Shown here in pieces: positions 45,850-58,005 of a stretch of DNA of 64,000 bases. The translations under genes and the position numbers were made by a program. The stretch is taken from NCBI GenBank assembly GCA_015227615.1, contig JAALGZ010000009.1, positions 1,240,001 through 1,304,000 of the forward strand, written 5' to 3'. This DNA is from Labyrinthula sp. Ha. Its lineage: Eukaryota; Sar; Bigyra; Labyrinthulida; Labyrinthulaceae. Within the stretch, counting starts at the first letter, position 1, and every line of letters starts with the position of its first letter. The notes beneath the pieces are model-generated. The model saw only the letters and a program-made list of their open reading frames with translations. It did not search any database and was not told where the DNA came from.

Positions 45850-47560
45850 ACAGTATTGTATGGCTAGTCTGTATATATTTTGAGGAAGTCCTGCATCCAT
45901 CAACTCGTGCACTATCATCTCGGTTTTTTCTTTAATCTATCTCAAACAGTATTCGGAGGCATCATTCGATTTTTTATTTGATTTTTGTGCTTTCATCCTT
46001 TGCTTTAGAACTTATCTTAATAACCCAAGGTATCCTAATTAGCAGGTTTTCTGAAGCTGCCGGGGAGCAATTTTTCTCCCTAGAATATATTTTTACAAGC
46101 TATTAAACCTACCTTGTTCAGTCCAAGAGCAAACAAAGGGATCAACCCGTATGCTCTTAGCTACTACATCTTGGGTGAATAGTTCTTTTAATCAGTTCCC
46201 ATAGTGAAATCATGTCTTTCACTGGCTCTATAACTTCTCAGTCCTCTACACTAACCAACGAAATGGGTAGCAGCTTCCTGTTTCTATGATCTAGAACAAA
46301 TAATTTAGTAAAATAATCTGCTTTCTCAGCTGCTTTAAAAAATTTGCAACGGCCAGAAGTGAAATCGTTTCCATTTTTCCTGGATGCTTTCTGTAAGTCA
46401 TCCTAGCGAGAACCCACCTGTGACCCCTACATATTCCTCTACAATTGGTCATCCCCCCTAGTAACATACATCCCATGCAGGAACTTTTCTTGGGTATTAA
46501 CCAATTGGTGTATACCCAGCCCTGATAGAAGGTACATACAGTATATTGTCTCAAATCCGATTTCAATAAAGACTACATAAATGATTAATATTTCACACTA
46601 CGTAAGGAATTGTAGCAATGTTCTATATCACCATCTACATGAATCCACCTCATATCTGTCAAAACTCTGCATACATTGTCACCTTTTTCACCTAGTGCTA
46701 TAGCGAAACTACGGAAATAGTGTCGCTAGAGATTGTCTTAATCAATCGTTCACCAGAAGAAAAATTGTTATCAACTCTAGTATCGTCATTCTCGAAACAG
46801 CCCACAATTCCAGGCACTAGCTTTTCTTACAACCATCATATCAAAGGTTTTAGTAATAGCTTTACTGTCCCTTGGAACAATGACTTAGTTTCCTGAATTT
46901 TTTTTGCTGGGAGTCATTATTTCTCCTCCATGAGATACACTTCGACGGGCACTAAAGGAGCAAAACAAAGCTTATATCTGAGAAATTAAGTTAACGCTGC
47001 AGTTAGATCTTTGGATTTTTCTTGTCCTCTTGAAACCAATTCCGTTAATTTCTACTTTTTTCGCACATTCAATGTTTTATGGAAGGAGTTATAGCCGACG
47101 GAGTAGCTGGTTCTTGGTTTCCCTTATTTTAAAGGTTCAGCTAACTCTTTTACTTTTAACTTGTCTGCCCCTTGCTGGTCCCAAAGAATCTCAGCATGTT
47201 AGATCTGTGTCTCTACCATTATTGTAGTCGGTCTTAGTAGTCGCTTTCTTCCTTTATATATCTACGTAGGCAAAAAAACTATTAAGTGAATATCATAGCT
47301 TTTCTCAAAGGCGATAACCCATGAAGTTGTCCTTCCAATCAAAGTTTCCCTAAACTTCCTCCACTATGTCTTATCCTTAGAACTGATATTCACACGCACT
47401 TATCTTACCCTGCGGTATTGTCACATGCTCTCCTGTGTTTGCAGCAAAATAGTGTTAACTTTTTCTTGGCACCTCGGCCATATGAGTAGAGTATGATGGC
47501 TCGATTATGTCGGAAGCCGATTCTGTAGGGGTTGTTCTTTCCAACAGAGCTATGAAGATT
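45850..47560 (-). mobile_element. Possible Copia-like retroelement fossil
   Basis: Less AT-rich than its surroundings. The minus strand shows weak traces in Copia order: a protease-like stretch near 47440-47530 followed by a VTIPQGKIS-like segment, and integrase-like stretches near 46380-46460 and 45880-45950 (VHELMDAGLPQNIYRLA). It is heavily broken with many breaks. No terminal repeats were seen; limits are approximate. Old. The region to about 48900 may also belong to it. Confidence 0.25.
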
Positions 47561-49064
47561 ACCGCCACCTTTGCTTTTACTTCATTGAGAAATCTCAATA
47601 GTCTATTATACTCAAAATCAATAAACCGCCTAAGTGGTACTCATTGAATTTCAAGCACTCTTATATGTTCGCTATATGCGAACTATTCGTAAATTACTTA
47701 ATTAGCTAATTACACGCAAATTTGTATTAAGAAATACTTATTGAAGTTGGATATGTGTGCATATGAGTAAATTAATCAAGTATTGTGTGTACGTCCTCTG
47801 TAGCTAAAATAGTTTAAGCTGCTCTTATTAGTCAAGAAGCTCAATACCATTTATCAGTTAAATAAAGTATGTCATTTTTAAGATTACTTAGCGCTTTCAA
47901 GTTTACTTCCTCGGTAGCTTACTGTTTTTATTCTGATAACATATCATTACCAATACTATCAAAAATGCTTATTTACTCATATAGGGCTTTCGTGACACTG
48001 CCAATTCATTAATTTTACCTTACCGTTACCACTCGCAAATCTCACTCAATACTGATACAGCAGATAAGATTTTTCTTCTCTACCTTTCTTTCCCTTTTCT
48101 GGCTTGGTCTGGGTTGTGGCCTCCCTTGATTCTTGATCATACCATGTACTTCCATCTTTCTGCAGCTTGTTCTCGTTGTTTGTTCTCGATATTGACATTC
48201 CAGTAAGACAGGACCCCATTACCTAAGATCCCCCTAGCATAGATTTCCCAGAACTTGCAATTCAACTATCCAACAAATACAATAGTGGAGTGAGAGTTCA
48301 CGAAAGGCGGCTCCTGCGCCTCATAGATCTAATTGGAATGATCAATATGGTTCATTTTGATGGTGGATTGACGTTTATACAATTTCCATGGGGTTCTTGC
48401 TGTTTTTAAGCTTGTAGCTGGTTTTACTTGCTTTTGAGCCGTTTTTACGACCCAATGCTCGAGAATGCTCCAGAAGGGAAGTTTTAAAGCCTTCTATTGA
48501 CCTAGCTGCAAGAATTAGTTGATAGTTGTTGTTTATATGTTTCATCTCTCTACTTTCCAGCGCAGTTTCACTGGATAGAGCTGTTTTTCTGCTTTCTTTA
48601 TTTCTTGATCGAGGTTTATTCTCCCCCTCCCTGTCTTTGGGCGTAATTGAACTAAAGGAGAATTGCTATGTGTTCCAAGTTCAAGCACTCTAGTTGTTCA
48701 AGAAGCTCAGGCTACTCCAGGTATTACAAATTTCAATATCTAGAGTACATAATCTGTAGCACTAACTGTATTCTCTTGGTCATTTTCTTAATGACTTCAT
48801 CTTCTAACTTCTTGAATCAGTAAAACAGCTGGCGAAATTGTTAAGAAGAGGAGTTTTTCTGAGGTGTTTAGTTTGTTTTGAGTGAAATTATCCATATTAT
48901 TTCCATTTTTCGTTAGCTCTTAGAGACTGGGAACCCTTGGAGGCGCTAAGTTGACATAAGCTTAGTTTAAGAAAAGTTTTCTTATTATATTCTTACTTTG
49001 CCCAAAATTTAATTAAATATATAATCAATGACTAAATAAGCCATTGAATCAGCGCAAGAAATTT
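47561..49064. other. Intergenic region
   Basis: No gene supported. The part up to about 48900 has the same less AT-rich composition as the adjoining possible fossil. The last 150 bp form the upstream region of the polytopic membrane protein gene. Confidence 0.45.
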
Positions 49065-51956
49065 ATGTCAGAAGCTGAAAAAGACTTAGGTGGAACATTA
49101 GCTGGATGGACTGCTTCAACACTTATAACTAGATTAAGAAATGATGGATTGGAACTTTCACCAACTCTTGATCCTGATTTAATCGCATCATATGCTATGG
49201 AATATTATGCATCAAGAAATCTTCCCTTCCCAGTTCCTCCTAGAAGTCCTCCACCTGTAAAACCACCGAGACCAAACAGAAAACACTACAAATATAATAG
49301 AGATCCCTTTCCCGTTGAACCTTCTAACATACCAGAACCAAAAGAGGAAAATTTTCTTACTTCTTTGGCAGATGAAGTTCAAGGTAAAAGAAAAGGTGTT
49401 ACCACAGCTGACGGATTAGAAGCCAGTCTTCATCGTGCCAGACTCCGTGCAAAAAGTTTTTTACCTCAAGATGAAGATGGAGCAAAATTTAACTTCTGGG
49501 AAACTAGAACAGGAAGATTTTGTGGGTATAATTGGTTAGATGTTTTTGATGAAGGGGAAGAGAGTGAGTTTTCTAAGTTTGGAATTGGTTTGAGTTTGTA
49601 TTTCAAGTGGTTGAAGTGGTTATTTTGGACTTTTTTTATATTGAGTTTAATTACTCTTCCACAACTTAGTTTTAATATTGTTTTATCACCTATACAAATA
49701 ATACAAAATCAAAACGAAACGATAACGATGCATAAACGTGTAGATGTTGAACCTAGTTTAACACAAATATTATTTCAAACCACTCTTGGAAATATATTTT
49801 TTGAGGAACTTTTAGATGTTGAAGTTTTGGATAAGTTTTATATTTTATCAAGTATTTCTTGTGAAGATTCTTTAGAATATGAAAGTGAAGTTAAACAACT
49901 TTTAGTTGATGATTTTGGTGAATATTGTATTCTTGAAGTAGAAGAAGTTGAAAGTTTATATCGTGCTATTGAATTTATTGTTCTTCTGGTTCTTTTGATA
50001 TCTGGAATTTGGTTGAGAATATTTACTTTTAGAGAAATAAGGTTAATAAATAGATATTATAGAAAAATAGAACATTATACTTTAGAATTGAGTAATTTAC
50101 CTGAACAAATTGGAGAGATTGAGTTGATAGATTTTCTTCGAGAGCAATGTTTTGGTAATCAAACTGGACAAATCTATGAACTAGTACTTGCAAGAAATGA
50201 TTCCAAGTTGATAAATATATATTTAGAAAAAGGAAAAATATTGGAACAAATTTCATCAGTTGTATCAAAAGCGAAAAGTTTAGTTATAACTCATGGAGAT
50301 AGAGTATCAACTTTAAATAATGGTAGAAAACAAAATCTACTTCAAAAAATAGAAATAGAAAGAAGAAAAATAATGAAAGAATATGATTCACTATATGCAA
50401 AGTTTTTATTTTTAGAAACTCAAAGACAAGATATAGTTGAAAATTATAGTTCAAGAGCAGTTAGATCTTTTGTTACTTTTGAAACTTTGGATTATATGCA
50501 TCAAGCTTTAAGAACTTTAACCTTACCAGATAATTTAAAACCAAAAATACAAAGAAGAATATTAAATGTGAAATATGCACCACCACCAAGTTCAATAGTA
50601 TGGGAAAACTTAGAAGTTTCAAAAAGTGAAAGAGTATTAAGACAGTTTTTTAGTTTGATAGTTACTCTATTTTTTCTGTCACTATCTGCTGGTGTTGCTT
50701 TTCTTGCTCAAAGTTATAGAGTTGAATTAACTCAAGCAGAAAGAGATATAATAGAAGTTGATGATCCTTGTGCAGAACTTTCATTTGCTGCAGCTGCTAG
50801 AGCAGTTGTTTATGGATCTGATCCTTGTCATGATTTTTGGAGATCACAAGCAGGACCTTTTATATTTACCCAATTCAGTACTTTAATTATTGCAGGGGTG
50901 AATGTATTTATTATTGCAGCAACAAAAGCACTTGCTAATTTTGAAAAACATGATAGTGTTCAAGGAAGAGAATTATCTATATCTGTTCGTCAACATATTG
51001 CTTTGAGTGTAAATTTAGGTTTAGTTATTCTTCTTGCAAATTCAACCTTTGCTGCTGGTCAATATTCAGATTTTATTTCTGAATGGTATGCAAATGCAGG
51101 AACACAAGTTTTACTAACTTTGCTTATAAATACTTTTACACCACATTCTTTTCCTTTATTAGGAGTATTTAAACAAAAAATATTATTATGGTTACATAAT
51201 ACAGAATTAAGCACAATAGGAAACCAAATATATTTGGATAAATTAGTACTTGGTGGAGATTTTCTTCCTTCATATAGATATTCTCAACAACTAACAGCTA
51301 TTACAGTTGCTGCTGTATATTCTTCTGGAATGCAAATTATTTATCCACTTACTTGTTTTGGATTCTGTTTATACTATTTTATAGATAAATATTTAGTTGT
51401 TTCTTATTATAAAGCAGCTTCTGATTTTGGAAGTTCACTTGCAAAATATTCTTCAACAGTTGTTTTGTTCATTATTTTTATTAAAGGAGGTTTTAGTTTA
51501 TGGTACTTAAGTGTTCCTAATGCTGGTTTGTTTATTGAGAGTGAATTTAACGATTCTTTTATTGATAGAATTACTCTCAATAGAGATAATGTATTTGTTC
51601 TTGGAATTCTTGGAGTTATGATATTATCTTTAACTATTGTATTCTTCGAAGGAATACTATTGAACATGGTTAAAACAATATTTAACTCATGCAGTTATAG
51701 AGTTAAGTTCATGGAAGATGTTGAAGAGGAAGATGGGTTTATTAATGTTTCTACAGGTTTACAAAACTTTATGTTTAGTAAATCAGTGTTAAATAGTTAT
51801 AATATATTGGATAATGAAAGATATCAAAAAGCTTTTGGTATTAGTCGAGAGTTTGCCAAGGATAATTTAGGAATAGGTGCTATTTTGGAGAGAGAGGAAG
51901 ATATTCAACCTTTAGAATTGCCACAGGAGATAAGAGATTTACATGTTAGTATATGA
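49065..51956 (+). CDS. OSCA/TMC/anoctamin-superfamily membrane protein
   Basis: 963 residues from the ATG at 49065; the same frame continues 21 bp upstream only from a TTG. The N-terminus (about 1-175) is cytosolic with a Pro-rich tract (PVPPRSPPPVKPPRP near 52-66). About nine membrane segments follow: two near 180-205 and 305-325, then a cytosolic domain (YTLELSNLPEQIGEIELIDFLREQ, like the RRM-like fold of OSCA/TMEM63 proteins) with a coiled region, then a C-terminal bundle. The bundle contains NTFTPHSFPLLGVFK, GGDFLPSYRYSQQLTAITVA, VYSSGMQIIYPLTCFGF and YYFIDKYLVVSYYK, typical of large protist channels of this superfamily. These act as mechanosensitive ion channels or lipid scramblases; the exact type is inferred. 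It is convergent with the next gene, 10 bp between stops. Confidence 0.8.
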   Translation: MSEAEKDLGGTLAGWTASTLITRLRNDGLELSPTLDPDLIASYAMEYYASRNLPFPVPPRSPPPVKPPRPNRKHYKYNRDPFPVEPSNIPEPKEENFLTSLADEVQGKRKGVTTADGLEASLHRARLRAKSFLPQDEDGAKFNFWETRTGRFCGYNWLDVFDEGEESEFSKFGIGLSLYFKWLKWLFWTFFILSLITLPQLSFNIVLSPIQIIQNQNETITMHKRVDVEPSLTQILFQTTLGNIFFEELLDVEVLDKFYILSSISCEDSLEYESEVKQLLVDDFGEYCILEVEEVESLYRAIEFIVLLVLLISGIWLRIFTFREIRLINRYYRKIEHYTLELSNLPEQIGEIELIDFLREQCFGNQTGQIYELVLARNDSKLINIYLEKGKILEQISSVVSKAKSLVITHGDRVSTLNNGRKQNLLQKIEIERRKIMKEYDSLYAKFLFLETQRQDIVENYSSRAVRSFVTFETLDYMHQALRTLTLPDNLKPKIQRRILNVKYAPPPSSIVWENLEVSKSERVLRQFFSLIVTLFFLSLSAGVAFLAQSYRVELTQAERDIIEVDDPCAELSFAAAARAVVYGSDPCHDFWRSQAGPFIFTQFSTLIIAGVNVFIIAATKALANFEKHDSVQGRELSISVRQHIALSVNLGLVILLANSTFAAGQYSDFISEWYANAGTQVLLTLLINTFTPHSFPLLGVFKQKILLWLHNTELSTIGNQIYLDKLVLGGDFLPSYRYSQQLTAITVAAVYSSGMQIIYPLTCFGFCLYYFIDKYLVVSYYKAASDFGSSLAKYSSTVVLFIIFIKGGFSLWYLSVPNAGLFIESEFNDSFIDRITLNRDNVFVLGILGVMILSLTIVFFEGILLNMVKTIFNSCSYRVKFMEDVEEEDGFINVSTGLQNFMFSKSVLNSYNILDNERYQKAFGISREFAKDNLGIGAILEREEDIQPLELPQEIRDLHVSI

Positions 51957-51966
51957 AAAATATTAA

Positions 51967-52239
51967 TTAAGATTGTCTAAGTTTCAATTTTTCCAAAATT
52001 TCTTTAGGAGATAGCTTTTTCTTTTCTTTAAGAAGATCCAAAGTTTGTTTCAACGATTCTTGTCTATAGTTTCTCGTGTTTGTACTTCTTGGGTTAGGAG
52101 GTTTCTGTATAATCGAGTTCACAACCTTTTTTATTTCTACTTTATTTGAGACTATTCTTGATTTCTTTTGTCTAGGGATTCGTAGAACCTTTGATTTTTG
52201 GAGTCCAGACTTTCGTTTCTTCTTTTGTGTTTTTCCCAT
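51967..52239 (-). CDS. Small Lys-rich, probably nuclear or nucleolar protein
   Basis: 90 residues from the ATG at 52239; a TTG ten codons upstream was rejected. Strongly basic from the start (MGKTQKKKRKSGLQKSKVLR), a mid-section KKVVNSIIQKPPNPRS, and a C-terminal predicted helix (SLKQTLDLLKEKKKLSPKEILEKLKLRQS). The composition resembles small ribosome-biogenesis factors, but I do not recognise an orthologue. It is convergent with the channel-like gene, 10 bp away, a pattern shared by other pairs here. Confidence 0.6.
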   Translation of the reverse strand: MGKTQKKKRKSGLQKSKVLRIPRQKKSRIVSNKVEIKKVVNSIIQKPPNPRSTNTRNYRQESLKQTLDLLKEKKKLSPKEILEKLKLRQS

Positions 52240-55200
52240 TTTGTTGAATTTGAGAACCACTTGTTTCAATCTGCTGACGTGGCAACTCTAACCATCTGCA
52301 AAATTCAAGAAAGCATTCACAGTTTTAAACAGGGAAAGATGAAACATTCAAACTATATAACCTACCTGTTAAAATTGAATTGATGAAGCTACTTCTTGCA
52401 TATAGTAGTTATGGATATATGGAAGCAGAATGATTCATATTTCTGTAAAGAGACGTAGAAGGGGTAATAGTTATTACATTCTGAAATTCACCCTTAAAAC
52501 TTAAAACAAAGAAAAAAGCAGATAGTGCTACACAGGACTATAATGCTATGAGATTTTAATGGTTTATGACCATAATCAGTTAAGATTATTAAATATTAAC
52601 TACAAATTAGTAACAATAAGCACAAAGAACATTAATTCTTGCTTTTCAATAAGCGTTGAAAAACATAAAACTCTCGAAGCACAATTAAAACATTGCAACA
52701 TATCAAGATTGCTGGGATCTAACTTAATTTTTAAGGAGCCTATAAACGACTAACTTTATAAGTAGGAAGTTCCCAGTTGTCATTTTTTTGGTTTCAAACC
52801 TTATTACAAAGGGAAGAGTATATAAGATTACGGAAGCTTATGATGCCAGATTCCAACAATAGCAAAGACACAAAAGAGTTCGTGACAAATTATACAAAAC
52901 AATTTCACTGTGGCTATTTACCACACTATAGTAATAAATGAAAACCAAGAGGGCATTGGTAGAGCATTCTACTCTATAGTATTGTTCTGTGAATATGTCT
53001 ACAACCTCTATATACTCTCAACATGTGGAGAATGTCGAATTTTAGTACTAATAACACAAACCCACGAGAGAAATAATCTAAAATTAGGGATTTTTATGTG
53101 ATAATAATTTTTATGTTAATTCTTTTTCTATTAATTGGAATTGAATACTGAATCTCCAAGTGCGCTCTAGATGAAGGTATGGGAAAAGTTTTCATAGAAT
53201 TAATAGATATCCCCCGAGGCTAGATCTTCTAAGATTCATAGCTACCAGTGCCTATGATTCGGAACTTAAGAATACAATTACTGTTCTTCTATGTAGGAAA
53301 TTGTGTTAATTGCCTTAAGCAACCTTTCATGCTCTGATATGGCAAGTGAGTTCCTGACTATATTTAAATCACATATTCTTTCCGTTTGAATGATAGCATC
53401 AATCCGCTATACGTGACCAGACATTAACTTTGATACTTTTTTAAATAAACATGATGAAAGATCAGGCTTGGGATTGCAAAATTATCGTATCTTAAGTTTG
53501 TATTTTCTTATAGTAATGGAGAGGATTAAACAGATATGTTTGTTTCTATCATTTCGATACAATTCGAACAGTACATAGTGAGTGATTGCCACTTTCTGTA
53601 GTTAAGACCCAATGATCATGTTGTTCAATTAACAGTTCAATACTGAAGATTATGCAAGTGTCTATGCCCGGTTTTATACATGTACTTCATAAGTTTTAAG
53701 ATAGATTTTTTTCGAGAGCTATATATGATAGTTGCTTTGTCATTTTTTGGGGAGCTGGGTACTTACTTTCATCATCTAAAATCCTTACTGTTCAAGAGTT
53801 TGTTACGTATCCCCTTAATTTAAGCTGTGGTTCTTTTGGTTCAACCTTATTTTGGTAGTTCTGTATCCTTGTTTAATAAGAGATTCAAAGCAATTCTTAC
53901 TTTGACCCTGCTACACATTTAAATCTGCTTACGTCTTACATGACAAAGCCATGTGAAATTCCGGGCAAGTGTTTTATTAATTGAAAGCTGGTTCATCGGA
54001 TGATCAACCATATTTATGAGGATTTCACTAATTGCAACCCAGTCCGGACCATTGCTTTTTATATGTTTCAATCGTTCTTCTACACCTATGGGGCTATAGC
54101 TCCTCCTGAGATGAACAGAGTACGATGGATCTATTACAGATATTACTTTGAAAGAAAACCTTATATTCTCAAGAGTCTTTCTCCTGTCATTTCTTCCATT
54201 AAATTAATGGGAAAAGCTCTTGATATTTCAATATAGCTGAGTAGTACGGGAAGATCTTTCTCTAGGGAAAGAAAGCTTTTGACCTGAGGGGTATGACGTT
54301 TATCCCTCAAACAAAGTTAAATGTGTTTCTTACCCAATACTAAGGATTCTATTGAGCAGAAGAAAGAAGTGAAAATCATAGGCAAGAGTCTCAACATTAG
54401 GTAAACCTAAGATATCAATACCTAGAAATGTGCTTCTTTTTGTGACTTAGTTTGTTTTTGGTTAGGCAATGGAAATTATAAAAAGGTTGTTGTCCCTGCT
54501 GGTGCAGGTGAAAAGTTAATAATGAAAACAAAGGATTAATTCTATTGTATATTATGAACTCGCACAGTTTCTGTGTTTATATTTTCTGCGCGAGATATAA
54601 TAATTAAATAAAACTTCTAACTTTATTCTCCTTCCAGGCAATCAGTGCCGTACATCTATTCGCCTGATTTGTTGGTCACGAAAGCAAATCTACTTAAACC
54701 AAAAGGTGAATGAATTCGTAGATTTCTAACAAGTTTTTGTCCAGACCTCCAACAAAATACCTTGCTTTCAAATATAATTGTATAATTACACTACTGACAA
54801 CAGTAGTTGGTAAAATGAGTAGAACTTAAATGGGTCACCAATTGGCATCGGATTTGATGAAATTTATTAATAATAAATTGATAATAGTTTTGGTTCTGAT
54901 TATGAATGAAAGAATTGAGATTTTGGTTTTTATTCAATGAATCTGATTTTATTATGATAATCATTTGTTTATCAATAAGCATTCAAAATGGTTGGGGATT
55001 TATCAGATTGAATCAGTAAGAAAATTATGGGAGAACTTTGATTATAAGTTATTAATAAATCAAACCTGATTCCTAGTCATGAATGGGACCATGGTTCTGA
55101 CATTAGGGTCGTATATGGTCCTTGTATTTTACTGTCCGGGTCTTAAGTTTGAAAAAAGAAAAACGTTCACACAGTCCCCGGCAACGAGCTAGGATTTAAC

Positions 55201-56087
55201 CTAAGTGGTTCTTAATTGCTTCCAATAAGCGAAAAAATATCCTGAAGTTAAGCTAAGGTTGAGGACGAAGTTGATATCATAAGAACAACGAGGTCTTCCG
55301 ACAACTAAATAAGATTCCTAGTCGCCGCTTTAGTTCTGACTAAACCTCCAAGAAGATAAAATCAAGAGTCATATTAAACTTAAATGTCATGAAGAAACTC
55401 TAATGGAAGCTAGTCTATGGGTAGATTTTCTGTTACCACAAAGCTCTTGCAGTTTAACTAGAGCTTTATTAATAAATAACCAGAGTCACGAGAGAGAAAC
55501 AGTGGTTCAAGATATTTAATCACTGTATGAAAAGTGAGATCACCAAGTATCTCGTCATGAGTTAATCTATATAATAAAGTAATACTATATTATATATATA
55601 TATTAATAAAATAATCTTATGTCTATTTTATTAAGTCCATCTTGTGAGTTATAACATGTTTTAAGAAGACTATTAAAGTCAATAAGAATGACTAAAGTAT
55701 TGTCTTTCTTGAGAAGTGTCTGTCTTATACATGTACTACTTGATATGTCTTTTATTTAAAAGAGTCACAGAAGTTATACAAAAGTAGTGAATTAAATACT
55801 TTCTTCTTTACTTTTCTTTTAAAAAACGTATCTGAATTGCCCGGCTAAAAGTAAAAATTGTTTGATTCTGTTCAATTAGGTGTCTATAATAGACAGACTA
55901 TTTAAGAATAAGATGGTTAATAAACTGGCTATTTTGATCATAGTTTGTCCAACTAGTACATAGATTAGTATAATATCCAATCATATATTTAGATTTCATT
56001 ATATGTGAAATCATTGGTTAAATTATTTTAGATTCAGCAGACTCAAAATATAAAACTAAAATACCAAAAAAAAAGAAAATAACAAAT
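52240..56087. other. 3.8-kb gene-poor region
   Basis: ATG frames at 52559-52753 and 54000-54236 have no recognised domain and no paired neighbour. An (AT)n stretch lies near 55586-55605. No RNA gene or TE identified. Confidence 0.5.
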
Positions 56088-56975
56088 ATGTCTGATAGAA
56101 ACATCTCACAACAGCAAAGAAGTTTCTTTTCTATAGCATCTACACCTACTACTAACTCAAATAGAACTGTAGTTGAACATAAGATGCGTATGACAAGCGG
56201 AATCTATGATCTTCTTCCTCTGATGCGTTCTCTAATTCCCAGTTCTCAAGCTACTACAGAAATAGAACATCGTGTTCTTCTTATTTTATCACCTATGGCT
56301 AAAATATTAAAAGCTTTGAACGATGAGTTTAATGAAACTTTAGAAAAATACACTCTTACTAAAAGAGCTAATATAAACTATTTAAATGAGTTTTATAAGA
56401 ATATAAATTTAGTTTCAAGTACTCTTCAAGAAGCAGTTGAAATGGATTTTTCTGGGTTGAATACTTCTTCTGGAAGTCAATATTTTGAATTTGAGGATTT
56501 AAATGATCACTTGGTTAATTTCTGTGAATTAGTTGATGAAAGAATAACAGAATATTATAGTTGTGAAATATTTTCAGTAAGAGTATTTTATGAAACAGAA
56601 AATAAGAGTTCAGGTAAAATGTTTTCAGATGTAACAAAATATGCAAGAAGATGTGCTGTTTTATATAAATTAAGTAATACAGAAACAGTTGAAAGTTTAT
56701 CTAAAAGTGAAATAGAAGATGCTGGAATGTTTGCACAAGGACACTTAAAAATATTAAGTAATTTAGATAAAAGTGGAAAATATATTGTTTATCAAGAAGG
56801 TGATGTAGTAAAATTTCAAAGTAAGTTTAGTTCTTTTTTTAAGAAAAAAGTAAGAAAGACTTTAGATAAAGCAATAAGAAAAAGTATTTCAAGTGTTGAA
56901 GAGATGATGGAACAGTGTATTGAACTTTTTCCAGGAAAGTTAGAAGAAGAATTTCAACCTGGTTTTGGACAGTAG
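56088..56975 (+). CDS. Helical protein of unknown function
   Basis: 295 residues from an ATG with a long A-rich leader (about 20 of 25 bases A). The N-terminus (1-35) is Ser/Thr/Asn-rich and probably disordered. The rest is helical: LLPLMRSLIPSSQATTEIEHRVLLILSPMAK (about 43-73), a middle acidic segment around residues 120-150, and a basic C-terminal helix SFFKKKVRKTLDKAIRKSISSVEEMMEQC (about 250-278). No membrane segment, signal peptide or catalytic motif. Codon use matches the firm genes nearby. No family recognised. The MULE lies about 500 bp downstream. Confidence 0.75.
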   Translation: MSDRNISQQQRSFFSIASTPTTNSNRTVVEHKMRMTSGIYDLLPLMRSLIPSSQATTEIEHRVLLILSPMAKILKALNDEFNETLEKYTLTKRANINYLNEFYKNINLVSSTLQEAVEMDFSGLNTSSGSQYFEFEDLNDHLVNFCELVDERITEYYSCEIFSVRVFYETENKSSGKMFSDVTKYARRCAVLYKLSNTETVESLSKSEIEDAGMFAQGHLKILSNLDKSGKYIVYQEGDVVKFQSKFSSFFKKKVRKTLDKAIRKSISSVEEMMEQCIELFPGKLEEEFQPGFGQ

Positions 56976-57462
56976 CTTTTTTGCTTGAATATATTTGTGA
57001 TTTGTGTTTACTTAAAATATAAAGAGAGAAGTTGCTTATTTTTTAAAGTGTTTAAGATTTCAACATATTTGAAAGAAAGAAGTCATAAAAAAATAAAATA
57101 TTTTTTTATTCAGTTTTGAGTAATTTCAATATATTTTGATATCAATACATAAGTTATATTAGTTAGATGTTTATCAACTTTTATTAGAACTTGGTATGAG
57201 TTTATAATAGACTTTTATATATATTTATTCAAACAATATATCAAGTATTACTAAATAAGTGATAAGAAAATGCAGTCAATCTAGAAATATTAAGAAAGTG
57301 CAACACAGATAAATGTGTTTCAAAATAAGTCACATATAAGAACAAATAATATTCGAATATATTATAAATCAGTATAATAAAAAGATAGAAAATAGAAGCA
57401 TTTTAATATAAACTGTTCGTTTCGTAGCTTACGTAAATTTTAAATACTTGATATTGGTAGAG
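56976..57462. other. Intergenic AT-rich region
   Basis: 3' flank of the unknown helical protein gene up to the transposon insertion. Nothing else seen. Confidence 0.6.
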
Positions 57463-57471
57463 GTAAAAAGG
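57463..57471. repeat. Left 9-bp target site duplication of MULE
   Basis: GTAAAAAGG, identical to 60783-60791. Nine bases is the usual target duplication of Mutator-like elements. Confidence 0.85.
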
Positions 57472-57611
57472 GGGATAGTATTTATCTACGCCAGCGTATG
57501 GTACGCCACTCTTCCAATTCTACCAATACCACAATTTCCCAAAATAAAATATCAAAAAACCAACAATTACAATTAAAATTACAAATGGATAATAAATATT
57601 CGATGAAGCTC

Positions 57612-58005
57612 AAGGATTGATCAAATGAAGAAGAAAACAAGAAAAACTTTATTTAAATGAACCAGTTACACAAATAGATCAAGCTGAAGACATTGAAATG
57701 GAAATTCAAACCAATTTTGAAGATTTAGAACTTTCGACATATGGATTTACAGAGAAAACAGTTAAAGCAGAAGAACCCGAAGGATCGAAGAGGTGAACAA
57801 GAAAACAATAAATTCTTTATTTAAATTAACCAGATATATATATAGCTCACGCTGGAAACATGGATATGAAAATTGAAACCTATTTCGAACATTTCAAACT
57901 TTTAAGAACCGGATTTAGAAAGAAACAGTTATACCTGAAGAACCCGAAGGATTGACTAGGTGAAGAAGAAAACAATAAATTCTTTATATATATGAACCAT
58001 AGACC
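57612..58005 (+). repeat. About 168-bp diverged tandem repeat in MULE
   Basis: Units 57612-57779 and 57780-57946, and a partial third from 57947. Each begins AAGGATYGA and contains AAGAAAACAA and TTCTTTAT or CTTTATTT blocks, and the first two end GAAGAACCCG. Unit 1 reads as a plausible acidic peptide (IDQAEDIEMEIQTNFEDLEL). It may be the remnant of a second transposon gene or a captured host coding fragment. Confidence 0.65.

Noticed and set aside
47030-47227. 65-codon plus-strand frame
   Set aside because: TTG start, on the strand opposite a likely retroelement fossil.
52910-53101. 63-codon frame
   Set aside because: GTG start, no features.
54000-54236. 78-codon ATG frame
   Set aside because: No recognised domain, no A-rich leader and no paired neighbour.
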